Shown: positions 16,487 to 24,166 of the stretch, one piece after another | Numbering within the stretch: position 1 is the first letter of the stretch | Layout of the letters: every line of letters begins with the position of its first letter | Origin: Acidimicrobiales bacterium | Lineage (GTDB): Bacteria > Actinomycetota > Acidimicrobiia > Acidimicrobiales > RAAP-2 | Direction of reading: 5' to 3' | NCBI GenBank assembly: GCA_025362585.1 | Contig: JANYFR010000064.1 | Location: 1-62,076, forward strand | Length of the DNA stretch: 62,076 nucleotides | Made by a program: the position numbers and the translations under genes | The notes under the pieces: generated by a model | The model's database searches: none | Told to the model about the DNA's origin: nothing | Seen by the model: only the letters and a program-made list of their open reading frames with translations

Positions 16487-16719
16487 GGCGAAAGGTCGGC
16501 GGATTCGTCCTGAAAGTCAACCCGATCCTCTGTGACGGATTCGGGCACTGCCACGAGTTGGCCCCCGAACTCGTCAAGATCGATGAGTGGGGCTACCCGA
16601 TCATTCTCGGGACCCCGACGCCACTCGCCGACGGCGCGGCTCTCGAATCGGCCCGCTACGCAGTACGCGGTTGTCCACGCCAGGCACTCACCATCGCACG
16701 TGTCGACGAACAGTCCTAA
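16477..16719 (+). CDS. Small [3Fe-4S]-type ferredoxin
   Basis: An 80-residue ferredoxin with three cluster cysteines: Cys19, Cys25 ('CDGFGHC') and Cys66 ('GCPRQAL'). Phe replaces the middle cysteine of a CxxCxxC motif, which is the pattern of [3Fe-4S] ferredoxins. 'HELAPELVKIDEWGYP' is the standard segment between them. Start GTG 16477 is 6 nt after GAGGAG; a GTG at 16483 overlapping the stop of the previous gene is the alternative. It should shuttle single electrons for the NuoF-like protein. It might also serve the P450 at 36.7 kb. Confidence 0.88.
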   Translation: MGVRRKVGGFVLKVNPILCDGFGHCHELAPELVKIDEWGYPIILGTPTPLADGAALESARYAVRGCPRQALTIARVDEQS

Positions 16720-16792
16720 GGCGACCGGACCCCGATTTCGAGTCGGGCCCCCAAAGAGGGGTCCCGGGATATCTAGTAAGGTCGTCGGAGCC
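16720..16792 (+). promoter_or_regulatory. bS22 promoter preceded by a hairpin
   Basis: A stem CCCGA/TCGGG (16730-16746 region) nested between GGACCCC and GGGGTCC lies just after the ferredoxin stop and could end the upstream transcript, though no T run follows. A -10-like TAAGGT (16777-16782) ends 10 nt before the bS22 ATG, giving a very short leader. Confidence 0.35.
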
Positions 16793-16894
16793 ATGGGATC
16801 ACTAATCAAGAAGCGCCGCAAGCGCATGCGCAAGAAGAAGCACAAGAAGATGCTGAAGCGAACCCGTTTTCAGCGTCGCGCCGCCGGTAAATAG
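16793..16894 (+). CDS. Small ribosomal subunit protein bS22
   Basis: A 33-residue very basic protein, 'MGSLIKKRRKRMRKKKHK' and on to 'RTRFQRRAAGK'. It matches almost position for position the actinobacterial bS22 (AURKAIP1/COX24-like) protein found in mycobacterial 30S subunits near the decoding centre. It is easily missed because of its size. The mRNA has a very short leader. It converges with ispE, whose stop lies 13 nt further on. Confidence 0.9.
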   Translation: MGSLIKKRRKRMRKKKHKKMLKRTRFQRRAAGK

Positions 16895-16907
16895 CTCGCG
16901 CGAACGC

Positions 16908-17657
16908 CTAGGTCGGCGTCGTGGTGGTCTGCAGAACCTGGATTGGGCCCGCGGGACCCTCGACGCGCCGTGGGGCCTCGGGCGCGAGGTGGCGACCGAG
17001 AAACATCGTCGAGCCCGATCCGGCCAGTTGCACGTCGTCGCCGTACTCAGCGCGCAGCCACGCGAGCGACGCCCTGAGCCGCGGCTCCACGACCCCCGCC
17101 GGCTCCTCCAGGTGATTGAGACCCCCCGGCGACCAGCCGCCGTCGCGCAGCTCGTCGTAGGCCCGGTAACAGTTCGCCGTTGAGACCGCGAACTCGGTCA
17201 TGAACAACGTGACGTCACGCGCCTGGAAGTCGAGCGGCGTCAGTCGCTCCCCGCATCCCTCGACGAGGGCCCGACCGCCCCGTTGGCAAAACGGCACGTC
17301 GCTCCCGAGGGCGAGGGCGACCTCGTCGGCGACACCGCCGGCCCAGCGCAGAATCGCCGCGGCGTCGGCGCTGCCACCGCCGAGGCCTCCCCCCACGGGA
17401 ATCCGCTTCTCAATCGTGACGCCGGCACGGCGTTGCACGACGCGAAGGGCCCGAGCGACCAGATTCGCCTCGTCCGCGAGCACGGGCGCGACGAACGGGC
17501 TGAAGACTTTGAGGTAGTCCGCCGACTCGTCGATCACCAGGCGGTCGTGCAACGAGAGGGTCGTCATTTCGCAGCGCAGTTCGTGCAGCCCGGCGTCGCG
17601 ACGACCAGTGATCTCGAGGGTCCACGTGAGCTTGGCGGGGGCCCCCAGCGTGATCAT
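16908..17657 (-). CDS. ispE: 4-diphosphocytidyl-2-C-methyl-D-erythritol kinase
   Basis: A 249-residue GHMP kinase of the MEP isoprenoid pathway, phosphorylating the 2-hydroxyl of CDP-methylerythritol. It shows the N-terminal 'APAKLTWTLEITGRRDAGLHE', here represented by 'PAKLTWTLEITG', the ATP loop 'PVGGGLGGGSADAAA' and the C-terminal 'VQLAGSGSTMF'. It is slightly shorter than typical IspE (about 280-310). The start overlaps the rsmA stop by 4 nt, as in the conserved rsmA-ispE pair of actinobacteria. Confidence 0.92.
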   Translation of the reverse strand: MITLGAPAKLTWTLEITGRRDAGLHELRCEMTTLSLHDRLVIDESADYLKVFSPFVAPVLADEANLVARALRVVQRRAGVTIEKRIPVGGGLGGGSADAAAILRWAGGVADEVALALGSDVPFCQRGGRALVEGCGERLTPLDFQARDVTLFMTEFAVSTANCYRAYDELRDGGWSPGGLNHLEEPAGVVEPRLRASLAWLRAEYGDDVQLAGSGSTMFLGRHLAPEAPRRVEGPAGPIQVLQTTTTPT

Positions 17658-18469
17658 CGCGCCGAGGCCAGTCGCGCGAACTCCTCAATGGTCAGCTCCT
17701 CGGGCCGACGCGTCTCGAGGACACCGGCCCGCTCGAAGACGCCCTCGGTCGCCCAAGCGCCGAGCGAGCGACGCAGCATCTTGCGACGCTGGCCGAACGA
17801 CGTGCGGATGACTTCGAAGAGGGCGGCCTCGCTCACCACGATGGGGTCGATTCTTACCTGGTCGCGACGGACGATCGCCACGAGCGCGGAGTCGACAGAG
17901 GGTCGAGGCAAGAAGACCGAGGGGCCGACCTTGCCGACGACCTTCGCGTCGGCGAAGTACTGCACCCGCAGTGACGCGGCGCCGTAGGCGTCGTCGCCGG
18001 CCCCCGCGGCGAATCGCTCACCAACCTCCTTTTGGACCATGACGAGCATCCGACGGATCAGCGGCTGCGCCTCGAGCAGGTGGAGCACGAGGGGCGTGGC
18101 GACGTTGTAGGGCAAGTTGGCCACGACGACGGCCCGGCGACCACCAAGGATCTGGTCGTAGTCCGCGCTGAGCGCGTCGCCGTGATGAACCGTGACGCCA
18201 CGCGGCTCGACGACTGATCGCAGTGCTCCGAGGAGGTAGCGGTCGATTTCCATCGCGTGGACCTCCGCACCGGTCTCGCACAGGGCGAGGGTGAGTGAAC
18301 CGAGCCCCGCTCCGATTTCGAGTACCAGGTCACCCCCGCCCACGCCCGCGAGACGCGCAATGCGTCGCACGGTATTCGGATCGACGACAAAGTTCTGACC
18401 GAGGGCTCGCGACGGTCGCAGCCCGTGTTCGTCGAGGAGGGCCGAGAGTTCGGTGCGGGTGTGGGTCAC
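17654..18469 (-). CDS. rsmA: 16S rRNA (adenine1518-N6/adenine1519-N6)-dimethyltransferase
   Basis: A 271-residue KsgA/RsmA enzyme that dimethylates two adjacent adenines in the 3' hairpin of 16S rRNA. Motifs are 'LGQNFVVDPN', SAM-binding 'VLEIGAGLGSLT', 'AMEIDRYL', 'HGDALS' and catalytic 'VANLPYN'. The GTG at 18469 is preferred because it overlaps the stop of the upstream gene (GTGA) and gives the usual length; an ATG at 18502 would lie inside that gene. Confidence 0.93.
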   Translation of the reverse strand: MTHTRTELSALLDEHGLRPSRALGQNFVVDPNTVRRIARLAGVGGGDLVLEIGAGLGSLTLALCETGAEVHAMEIDRYLLGALRSVVEPRGVTVHHGDALSADYDQILGGRRAVVVANLPYNVATPLVLHLLEAQPLIRRMLVMVQKEVGERFAAGAGDDAYGAASLRVQYFADAKVVGKVGPSVFLPRPSVDSALVAIVRRDQVRIDPIVVSEAALFEVIRTSFGQRRKMLRRSLGAWATEGVFERAGVLETRRPEELTIEEFARLASAR

Positions 18470-19482
18470 CAGGAGACTTCGACGTCGACGACGCCGCGCC
18501 ACAGTGGCGCGAGCTGCGCGAACTGCTCCCTCGAAAGGTCGACCACCCGACTGCCCCGCGCGACCTCACGGTCGGTGACCACGCACGTGATTGACCGGCC
18601 GGTCGCCAGATCGCGCACCACCACGCGGGTCCCGAACGGGAGGTACCACGTGGCACATCGACCGGGGAAGTACTCGTACCAGGTCGCGACACCAACGCGG
18701 AAGCGCTTCGCCCTGATCTTGGCCTTGGGGGTGGTGGTGGTCGTCGGATGGACGGTGGTGGTGGTCGGATGGAGGGTGGTCGTCGCCCCCGGAGCGGTCG
18801 TCGTCGAATTCGTTGACGTCGTCGTCGTACCGGGACTGGTAGTCGTGGGGACGGGTACGGTCGTCGTGGCGACGGCCGTGGTGGTGGTCGTGGTCGTGCG
18901 ACGCACCACGGTGGTCGTCGGATGGTGCACCGTCGTCGTGGGGTCGGATTCGGGGCGCACCCTCTTCACTGGCGGGCGGGCACGATGGGTGCCCACCGTA
19001 AGTTCGACCGTCGCGTGCCAGGCCACCCGCGTGCCCGGGGCCGGTAACTGGTGCAGGACCACGACCCAAGTTTCAGTCAGACTTCCTGGTCCCCGGGTCG
19101 AAAAGTACAGGCCGGCGCGCTTCATCGCGAGGAACGTTCGTGCCCGGGAGAGTCCGGTCAGGCGCGGGACTGGTCGGGGGCCGCGCGGGGACCGGGTCGT
19201 GACCGTCAAGTGCACCAGGGCGTGCCAGGCAACGACCGTCCCCGGCGCGGGCGACTGGGCCGTCACCTCGAGCCAGTGGCCCGTCGCGCTGCCCGGTCCG
19301 GTCGTCGAGAAGTACAGCTGGTCGGCCCTCATGATGGCGAAGACCCGTTCCCGCGAGAGTCCGACGAGCCTCGGCACGTGGCGCGGTGCGTGCGCGGAGA
19401 GGGCGCCGACGTCGAGGGGCGTGACGAGCACCATTGAGAGTGCCAGTGTGGCGACCACTCTCAGACGGAACCAGGAGCGCAC
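18466..19482 (-). CDS. Secreted PASTA-repeat, DPBB (RlpA-like) cell-wall protein
   Basis: A 338-residue exported protein. After a signal peptide ('WFRLRVVATLALSMVLVTP') come two PASTA-like repeats ('VPRLVGLSRERVF', 'VPRLTGLSRARTF', each ending 'PAPGTxVAWHA'). A long Thr/Pro linker of about 85 residues follows, then a C-terminal double-psi beta-barrel resembling RlpA ('GVATWYEYFPGRCA', 'LPFGTRVVVRDLATGRS', 'VVTDREVARGSRVVDLS'). PASTA repeats bind peptidoglycan; RlpA-type barrels bind or cleave denuded glycan. It occupies the slot normally held by rpfB between tatD and rsmA. GTG 19482 is chosen for AAGGGG 6 nt upstream. Confidence 0.82.
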   Translation of the reverse strand: MRSWFRLRVVATLALSMVLVTPLDVGALSAHAPRHVPRLVGLSRERVFAIMRADQLYFSTTGPGSATGHWLEVTAQSPAPGTVVAWHALVHLTVTTRSPRGPRPVPRLTGLSRARTFLAMKRAGLYFSTRGPGSLTETWVVVLHQLPAPGTRVAWHATVELTVGTHRARPPVKRVRPESDPTTTVHHPTTTVVRRTTTTTTTAVATTTVPVPTTTSPGTTTTSTNSTTTAPGATTTLHPTTTTVHPTTTTTPKAKIRAKRFRVGVATWYEYFPGRCATWYLPFGTRVVVRDLATGRSITCVVTDREVARGSRVVDLSREQFAQLAPLWRGVVDVEVSW

Positions 19483-19635
19483 CGGCGCCCCTTGGGATAA
19501 TGCCCTCAGATCTCCACCCTCCACCCGAACCTCGCAGCTCCATGGCCACGCCGCGACCCTCAACGCTAGGAGAGGACGAGTCCTACGGCAACTCGCGGGA
19601 ACCCTGCCACTGATCTACCTGACCACGATAGGTTT

Positions 19636-20427
19636 TTACGGTTGCAGTCCGAACAGACGGGCCGTATTGGCCCTGGTCGCCTCGCGTACCGCCGTGAAAC
19701 TCTCCCCGCGCAGTTCGGCGACGTACTCGCCCACCACCGTCACGAAGGCCGGCTCGTTGGTCTTGCCCCGGTATGGCACCGGTGCGAGATAGGGGCTGTC
19801 GGTCTCGACGTGGAGGCGATCAAGCGGCACGAGTCGAACGGCGTCGCGCAACGACTGCGCGTTCTTGAAGGTCACGACCCCCGAGACCGAGATGTCGCAA
19901 CCGATCTCGAGACAACGAACCACCTCGTTCGCGTCGCCAGTGAAGCAGTGCACCACCGTGCGCGAGGGTACGCCCTCGCTCGCCAACACGTCGAGCAGAT
20001 CGTCGAAGGCGTCGCGCGCGTGGATGACGAGGGCCAGGTCCAGCTCCTGGGCGAGGGCGATTTGGGTGGCGAAGGCCGCACGCTGCGACGAGCGCGGCGA
20101 GTGCTCGTAGTAGTAGTCGAGACCGCACTCGCCAATGCCGACCAACCTCGGGTGGCCCTCGCGGGCCAACGCCGATACCGGTTCGAGGTCGCTGAGGGCG
20201 TCGTGGGGGTGTTGGCCCACGGTGGCGTAGATCTCGACGGGGCCCGAGAGTGCGGTCATCGCAAGGGCTTCGCGCGACGTCGCGAGGTCGGTGCCGATCA
20301 CGATGACGCGGTCGACGCCGCCCTCGTAGGCGCGCGCCAGCGTCTCACGGGCGTCGTCGACAACTCGGTCGTCTTGCGAGAGAAACCGGTCCTGCAAGTG
20401 ACAGTGCGCGTCGGTCCAGTGGCTCAT
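19636..20427 (-). CDS. tatD: TatD-family metal-dependent hydrolase (DNase)
   Basis: A 263-residue TIM-barrel amidohydrolase-type nuclease. Metal-binding motifs are 'TDAHCHLQ', 'GIGECGLDYYYEHS', 'VIHARDAFDDLL', 'VVHCFTGDA' and 'ETDSPYLAPVPYRGKTNEP'. TatD enzymes have 3'-5' exonuclease activity and roles in DNA repair and turnover. ATG 20427 overlaps the metG stop (ATGA). The 153 nt between its stop and the wall-protein start hold no gene. Confidence 0.93.
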   Translation of the reverse strand: MSHWTDAHCHLQDRFLSQDDRVVDDARETLARAYEGGVDRVIVIGTDLATSREALAMTALSGPVEIYATVGQHPHDALSDLEPVSALAREGHPRLVGIGECGLDYYYEHSPRSSQRAAFATQIALAQELDLALVIHARDAFDDLLDVLASEGVPSRTVVHCFTGDANEVVRCLEIGCDISVSGVVTFKNAQSLRDAVRLVPLDRLHVETDSPYLAPVPYRGKTNEPAFVTVVGEYVAELRGESFTAVREATRANTARLFGLQP

Positions 20428-21956
20428 GGTCTCTTCACGATACGTGGAAAGAGTGGTTCGCCGCGTTCGACGGGGCCGTCGGCGCAGTACTGGCCCCAGA
20501 CGACGCTCTGCGGATACGTCTGGCCACTCGGTGAGCCGGCGAGCCCGACGCGACGCCAAATCTCCTCACAGACCTCCGGCATCGCGGGCGTCGAGAGGAT
20601 AGCGACGAGGCGGATCGCTTCGAGGGCGTCGCCGAGGACGGCGTCGACGTCGGGACCGGGTTCCATCTTCCAGGGCGCGTGACGCTCGAGGTAGGCGTTC
20701 GTCGCGCCAATGAGAGTCCAGGTCGCCTCGAGCGCGCCCTGGGGTGAGAACCGGTTCCACGCCTCGGCGGCCCGGGCAATCGCCGCCTCCGCCTCAATGC
20801 GCAGCACGGAGTTCGCCTGAGGCGCCGGGCCGACGCCAGCGCATTTGGAGCTGACGACTGTCGTCACGCGGGCCACCAGATTACCCAAGTTGTTCGCGAG
20901 ATCCGTGTTGTAGCGCTGCGTGATGCCCTCGTGAGAGAACTCCCCGTCGTTGCCGAGCGAGGTCTCGCGCAAGAGGTAGTAGCGCACCGGGTCAACGCCG
21001 AACTCGTTGGTGAGGGTCACCGGCGCAATGTCGGTGAGGCGCACTTCACCCTCGGCGGCCATTGTCTTGGAGAGCTTTTGGCCACCCACCAGGAGCCACC
21101 CGTGGACCTGCACGTGACTCGGTGGCTCGAGACCGGCGGCCATGCACATCGCCGGCCACCACACACAGTGGAACCGGATGATCTCCTTGCCAATGAGGTG
21201 GTGCGAGTGTGGCCACCACCGCGCGACCTCGTCGTCGTCGCGGCCGTAGCCAATGGCGGTGAGGTAGTTGATGAGCGCGTCGTACCAGACGTAGAAGACG
21301 TGCTTCTCGTCCCAGGGCACGGGGATGCCCCACGAGATCGACGTGCGGGTAATCGAGATATCGCGAAGACCCCCCTTGATGAACGAGTACGCCTCATTGC
21401 GCTTCGTCTCGGGGGTCACGAAATTCGGGTTGGTCGTGTAGTACTCGATCAGTCGGTCCTCGAAAGCGCTTAGCTTGAAGAACCAGTTCTCCTCTTCCAT
21501 CTCGACGAGCGCCCGTTCGTGAATCGGGCAGTTGCCGTGCACGCTCGACTCGAGCGTGTAGTAGTCCTCACAGCTCACGCAGTAGAGGCCCTTGTAGACG
21601 TCCTTGTAGATATAGCCGTTCTCGTAGATGGCGGTGAGGAACTTCTGCACGCTCTCGAAGTGGCGCGGCTCGGTGGTGCGGATGAAGTCGTCGTAACTGA
21701 TGTTGAGAGCGTCCCACGCCTCACGAAATCGGGCCGACGTTTGGTCGGTCCACGCCCGGGGGCTCATCTCGTGCTTCGCGGCGGCGTCGGCCACCTTCTG
21801 GCCGTGCTCGTCGGTACCGGTAAGGAATTTCGTCTCGTCGCCAATGAGGCGATGCCAGCGGGCGACGGCGTCGGCGTTGACCGTGGTGTAGGCGTGCCCG
21901 ACGTGGGGGGCGTCGTTGACGTAGTAAATCGGCGTGGTGACGTAGAAGCGACCCAT
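20424..21956 (-). CDS. metG: Methionyl-tRNA synthetase
   Basis: A 510-residue class I synthetase that charges tRNA-Met and initiator tRNA. It has the HIGH-type motif 'PHVGHAYTT' (residues 17-25), the insertion 'CVSCEDYYTLE' with 'NCPIHE', 'SISWGIPVPWDEKHVFYVWY' seen as 'SWGIPVPWDEKHVFYVWYDA', and the KMSKS-type loop 'KLSKT'. It ends after the anticodon-binding helical domain without the C-terminal tRNA-binding extension, as in other actinobacteria. The second Met (21956) gives the standard 'GRFYVTTPIYY' start. Confidence 0.95.
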   Translation of the reverse strand: MGRFYVTTPIYYVNDAPHVGHAYTTVNADAVARWHRLIGDETKFLTGTDEHGQKVADAAAKHEMSPRAWTDQTSARFREAWDALNISYDDFIRTTEPRHFESVQKFLTAIYENGYIYKDVYKGLYCVSCEDYYTLESSVHGNCPIHERALVEMEEENWFFKLSAFEDRLIEYYTTNPNFVTPETKRNEAYSFIKGGLRDISITRTSISWGIPVPWDEKHVFYVWYDALINYLTAIGYGRDDDEVARWWPHSHHLIGKEIIRFHCVWWPAMCMAAGLEPPSHVQVHGWLLVGGQKLSKTMAAEGEVRLTDIAPVTLTNEFGVDPVRYYLLRETSLGNDGEFSHEGITQRYNTDLANNLGNLVARVTTVVSSKCAGVGPAPQANSVLRIEAEAAIARAAEAWNRFSPQGALEATWTLIGATNAYLERHAPWKMEPGPDVDAVLGDALEAIRLVAILSTPAMPEVCEEIWRRVGLAGSPSGQTYPQSVVWGQYCADGPVERGEPLFPRIVKRP

Positions 21957-21973
21957 CAATCAAGGCTACCGAG

Positions 21974-22837
21974 TCACTGGCGTTGGCCCGCCCGTAGCTC
22001 AAGGGCGAGCCGGTACACCACGCGGTGCGCGACGCCGAGCGAGGACTCGACGAAGGAGACCGCGTCTCGCGTCGAAAGGCCCCGCGTCAGTTGTTCGACG
22101 AGGGCGAGGCGCACGAGTTCATCGTCAATTGGTGGCGCGCAGGGCGCGCCCTCGAGCACGACCACGACCTCGCCAATGACCTCACGCTGCGCGAGTGTCG
22201 CAGCGACCTCGACGACGGTTCCGCGCAGCACCTCCTCGTGGAGCTTGGTCAACTCTCGCGCCACCACCACCCGACGGTTGGGGAAGATCTCGGACATCTC
22301 GCGCAACGTCGTCACCAGGCGCTGGGGCGATTCGTAGAAGACAGTGGTGCGCGGCTCGACTACCCACTGCGCGTACAGGCGATCGCGTTCGCCGACCTTG
22401 CGGGGCAGGAATCCCTCCATACAGAACCGCTCAGTCGACAGGCCACTGATCGAGAGCGCCGCGACGACCGCCGACGGTCCGGGTGCCGTGGTCACCTCGA
22501 GCCCGGCCGCGACGACCGCGGCGACGAGACGTTCGCCCGGGTCGCTGATGGCGGGGGTGCCGGCATCACTGACCAGCACAATGACCTGGCCCAACGAAAT
22601 CTGGCCGATAATCTCCTCACTTAAGGCAACTTCGTTGTGCTCGTGCAACGACCGGAGTCGACCCCGCACCGCAATGGCGTTGGCGCTAAATAGGGTGCTC
22701 GATCGGCGCGTGTCCTCGCAGTAGACGAGGTCAGCGTCAGTGAGCAGTTCGAGTGCTCGGCGCGAGATATCACCCAGGTTCCCGAGGGGCGTGGCGACGA
22801 GGACGAGTCGACCGCGTTCGTTTACTTGGTCGTCCAC
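21974..22837 (-). CDS. rsmI: 16S rRNA (cytidine1402-2'-O)-methyltransferase
   Basis: A 287-residue tetrapyrrole-methylase-fold enzyme. It shows 'LVLVATPLGNLGDIS', 'YCEDTRRSSTL', 'VSDAGTPAISDPGE', 'PGPSAVVAALSISGL' and 'FYESPQRL', all standard for RsmI. It modifies C1402 in the decoding centre of 16S rRNA. GTG start preceded by GAGGGG. It sits head-to-head with bL37 and starts the rsmI-metG-tatD-wall protein-rsmA-ispE series, so two of six genes act on the same ribosomal region. Confidence 0.93.
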   Translation of the reverse strand: MDDQVNERGRLVLVATPLGNLGDISRRALELLTDADLVYCEDTRRSSTLFSANAIAVRGRLRSLHEHNEVALSEEIIGQISLGQVIVLVSDAGTPAISDPGERLVAAVVAAGLEVTTAPGPSAVVAALSISGLSTERFCMEGFLPRKVGERDRLYAQWVVEPRTTVFYESPQRLVTTLREMSEIFPNRRVVVARELTKLHEEVLRGTVVEVAATLAQREVIGEVVVVLEGAPCAPPIDDELVRLALVEQLTRGLSTRDAVSFVESSLGVAHRVVYRLALELRAGQRQ

Positions 22838-22876
22838 GAAAGTCCCCTCGTTTGGCTAGATCGGCCCCGCACCCAC

Positions 22877-22882
22877 TAACAT
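22877..22882 (+). promoter_or_regulatory. -10 box of a leaderless bL37 transcript
   Basis: TAACAT ends 8 nt before the bL37 ATG and no ribosome-binding site lies between, so transcription would start at or next to the start codon. Confidence 0.55.
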
Positions 22883-22890
22883 TGTCACTT

Positions 22891-22974
22891 ATGTCAAAGC
22901 GGACGGTGAAGCGCAAGCTGCGCGCAAAGAAGAAGGCTAACCACGGTAAGAAGCCGAACTGCGGTCGCGGTTAA
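22891..22974 (+). CDS. Large ribosomal subunit protein bL37
   Basis: A 27-residue basic protein, 'MSKRTVKRKLRAKKKANH' followed by 'GKKPNCGRG'. The 'KANHGKKPN' core matches the tiny actinobacterial 50S protein bL37 described in mycobacteria. Compared with those forms as remembered, it carries a few extra C-terminal residues including a Cys. It appears to be read from a leaderless mRNA. It converges with the GDPD gene. Confidence 0.82.
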   Translation: MSKRTVKRKLRAKKKANHGKKPNCGRG

Positions 22975-22985
22975 GGCCGTTTGCG

Positions 22986-23840
22986 CTACAGGTTCCCGTC
23001 CCACGCGCAGTTACGGTTCCTCAAGAGGGCGGCGAGCGGCGTCGGCGTGTCGCTGATGATGCCGTCGACGCCGAGATCGATCAATCGTCCCATCTCGTCC
23101 ACGTCGTTGATGGTCCACACGTGCACCGCAACGTTGGCCGCGTGCGCCGCCAACACGAAACGTTCATCGACGACCGTGATATCCCCAAAACTGGCCGGGA
23201 CCTGGAAGGCGCAGACGGGCGCGACGACCGGTGCATCTTCGCCGAGCGAGAAGAAGAATGCCGCCGCCTCGCCCGTCGCGGCCGAGGTCGCCACGCCCGG
23301 GGCGACTCGACGGAACTCTTGGATGGCTGCGTCGAGAAATGACGCGACGATGACCGAACGCCCGAGCTCCAGGCGCTGTAATTCGTCGGCGAGCAATCTT
23401 TCGTAGGGTTCGACGTCCGGGTCGGAGCGCTTGATGTCCAGGTTCAAGAGAACACCTGGGAACTCGGTCGCCACTTCCTCGAGAGTGGCAATACCGAAGC
23501 GCCGATCGGCCGGGGACTTTCCGCGATGGACGTACTCGTGGTCGACCCTGCCCGGGGTGACCGCCTCGCCAGCAATCCACCAGTAGGCGTTGTCCATCTC
23601 ACGAAGTTCACCCAACGTCCACGCGGCAATCTCGCCGGAGTGGTTCGTCGTGCGATCAACCGTTTCGTCGTGCGACACGACCAGACGGCGATCCTTCGTC
23701 GCGTGGACGTCGAGTTCAATCGCGCTGGCTCCGTGGGCGAGTGCGCGATCGATCGCCGCCAGCGTCGAGGATGGTGCCTCGAACGAGCCGCCCTGGTGGG
23801 CGTAAGCGATGACCCGGCGATCGAGCCAGGGGCTACTCAC
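22986..23840 (-). CDS. Glycerophosphodiester phosphodiesterase
   Basis: A 284-residue GDPD TIM-barrel enzyme hydrolysing glycerophosphodiesters to glycerol-3-phosphate and an alcohol. Active-site motifs are 'AHQGGSFEAPSSTLAA' (His15, Glu21), 'IELDVHATKD' (Glu42, Asp44) and 'VVSHDETVDRTT' (His57). The common HRG triplet is HQG here. No signal peptide is seen. GTG start overlaps the DUF3817 stop by 4 nt, so it is the last gene of a three-gene operon. Confidence 0.9.
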   Translation of the reverse strand: MSSPWLDRRVIAYAHQGGSFEAPSSTLAAIDRALAHGASAIELDVHATKDRRLVVSHDETVDRTTNHSGEIAAWTLGELREMDNAYWWIAGEAVTPGRVDHEYVHRGKSPADRRFGIATLEEVATEFPGVLLNLDIKRSDPDVEPYERLLADELQRLELGRSVIVASFLDAAIQEFRRVAPGVATSAATGEAAAFFFSLGEDAPVVAPVCAFQVPASFGDITVVDERFVLAAHAANVAVHVWTINDVDEMGRLIDLGVDGIISDTPTPLAALLRNRNCAWDGNL

Positions 23841-24166
23841 GGGTGTTCGAACCCGCCTGGAAAGAGTTTCAGACGCATCCGGTGCTCGAGGTAGAAGGCG
23901 AGACCCGGCACGAAACCGGCCAGGAGCATGACGAGGAGGTACCAGACGTCAAGTCGAAACTTCAGCACCAACTGAAAGCACATGATCAAGTAGATCGGAT
24001 AGAGCACCACGCCGTGCCCGACGCCGAGGACCTCGCGAAAGATCTTCAGGTGCTGCCACAGTGCGTGATCGAGGGACTGTAACGAAAGGGTCGCGAAGAG
24101 TATCAGCAGCGTCGTACCCGTGACGAATGACATGAGCCGGTAACGCCAGAACGTGTCGGCCATCAA
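23837..24166 (-). CDS. DUF3817 integral membrane protein
   Basis: A 109-residue protein with three hydrophobic helices. 'FWRYRLMSFVTGTTLLIL', 'GHGVVLYPIYL' and 'LAGFVPGLAFYLE' match the DUF3817 family of actinobacteria, whose function is unknown. It overlaps both neighbours by 4 nt (ATGA upstream, GTGA downstream). Confidence 0.85.
   Translation of the reverse strand: MMADTFWRYRLMSFVTGTTLLILFATLSLQSLDHALWQHLKIFREVLGVGHGVVLYPIYLIMCFQLVLKFRLDVWYLLVMLLAGFVPGLAFYLEHRMRLKLFPGGFEHP

Noticed and set aside
15209-16719. Part of a complex I (nuo) operon
   Set aside because: Only a NuoF-like gene is present, with altered cluster ligands, and its neighbours are apbE, a ferric-reductase-like gene and a 3Fe-4S ferredoxin.
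18700-18970. Short tandem repeats suggesting a CRISPR or satellite
   Set aside because: They are irregular, in frame, and encode the Thr/Pro linker of the wall protein. There are no constant repeat units with spacers.
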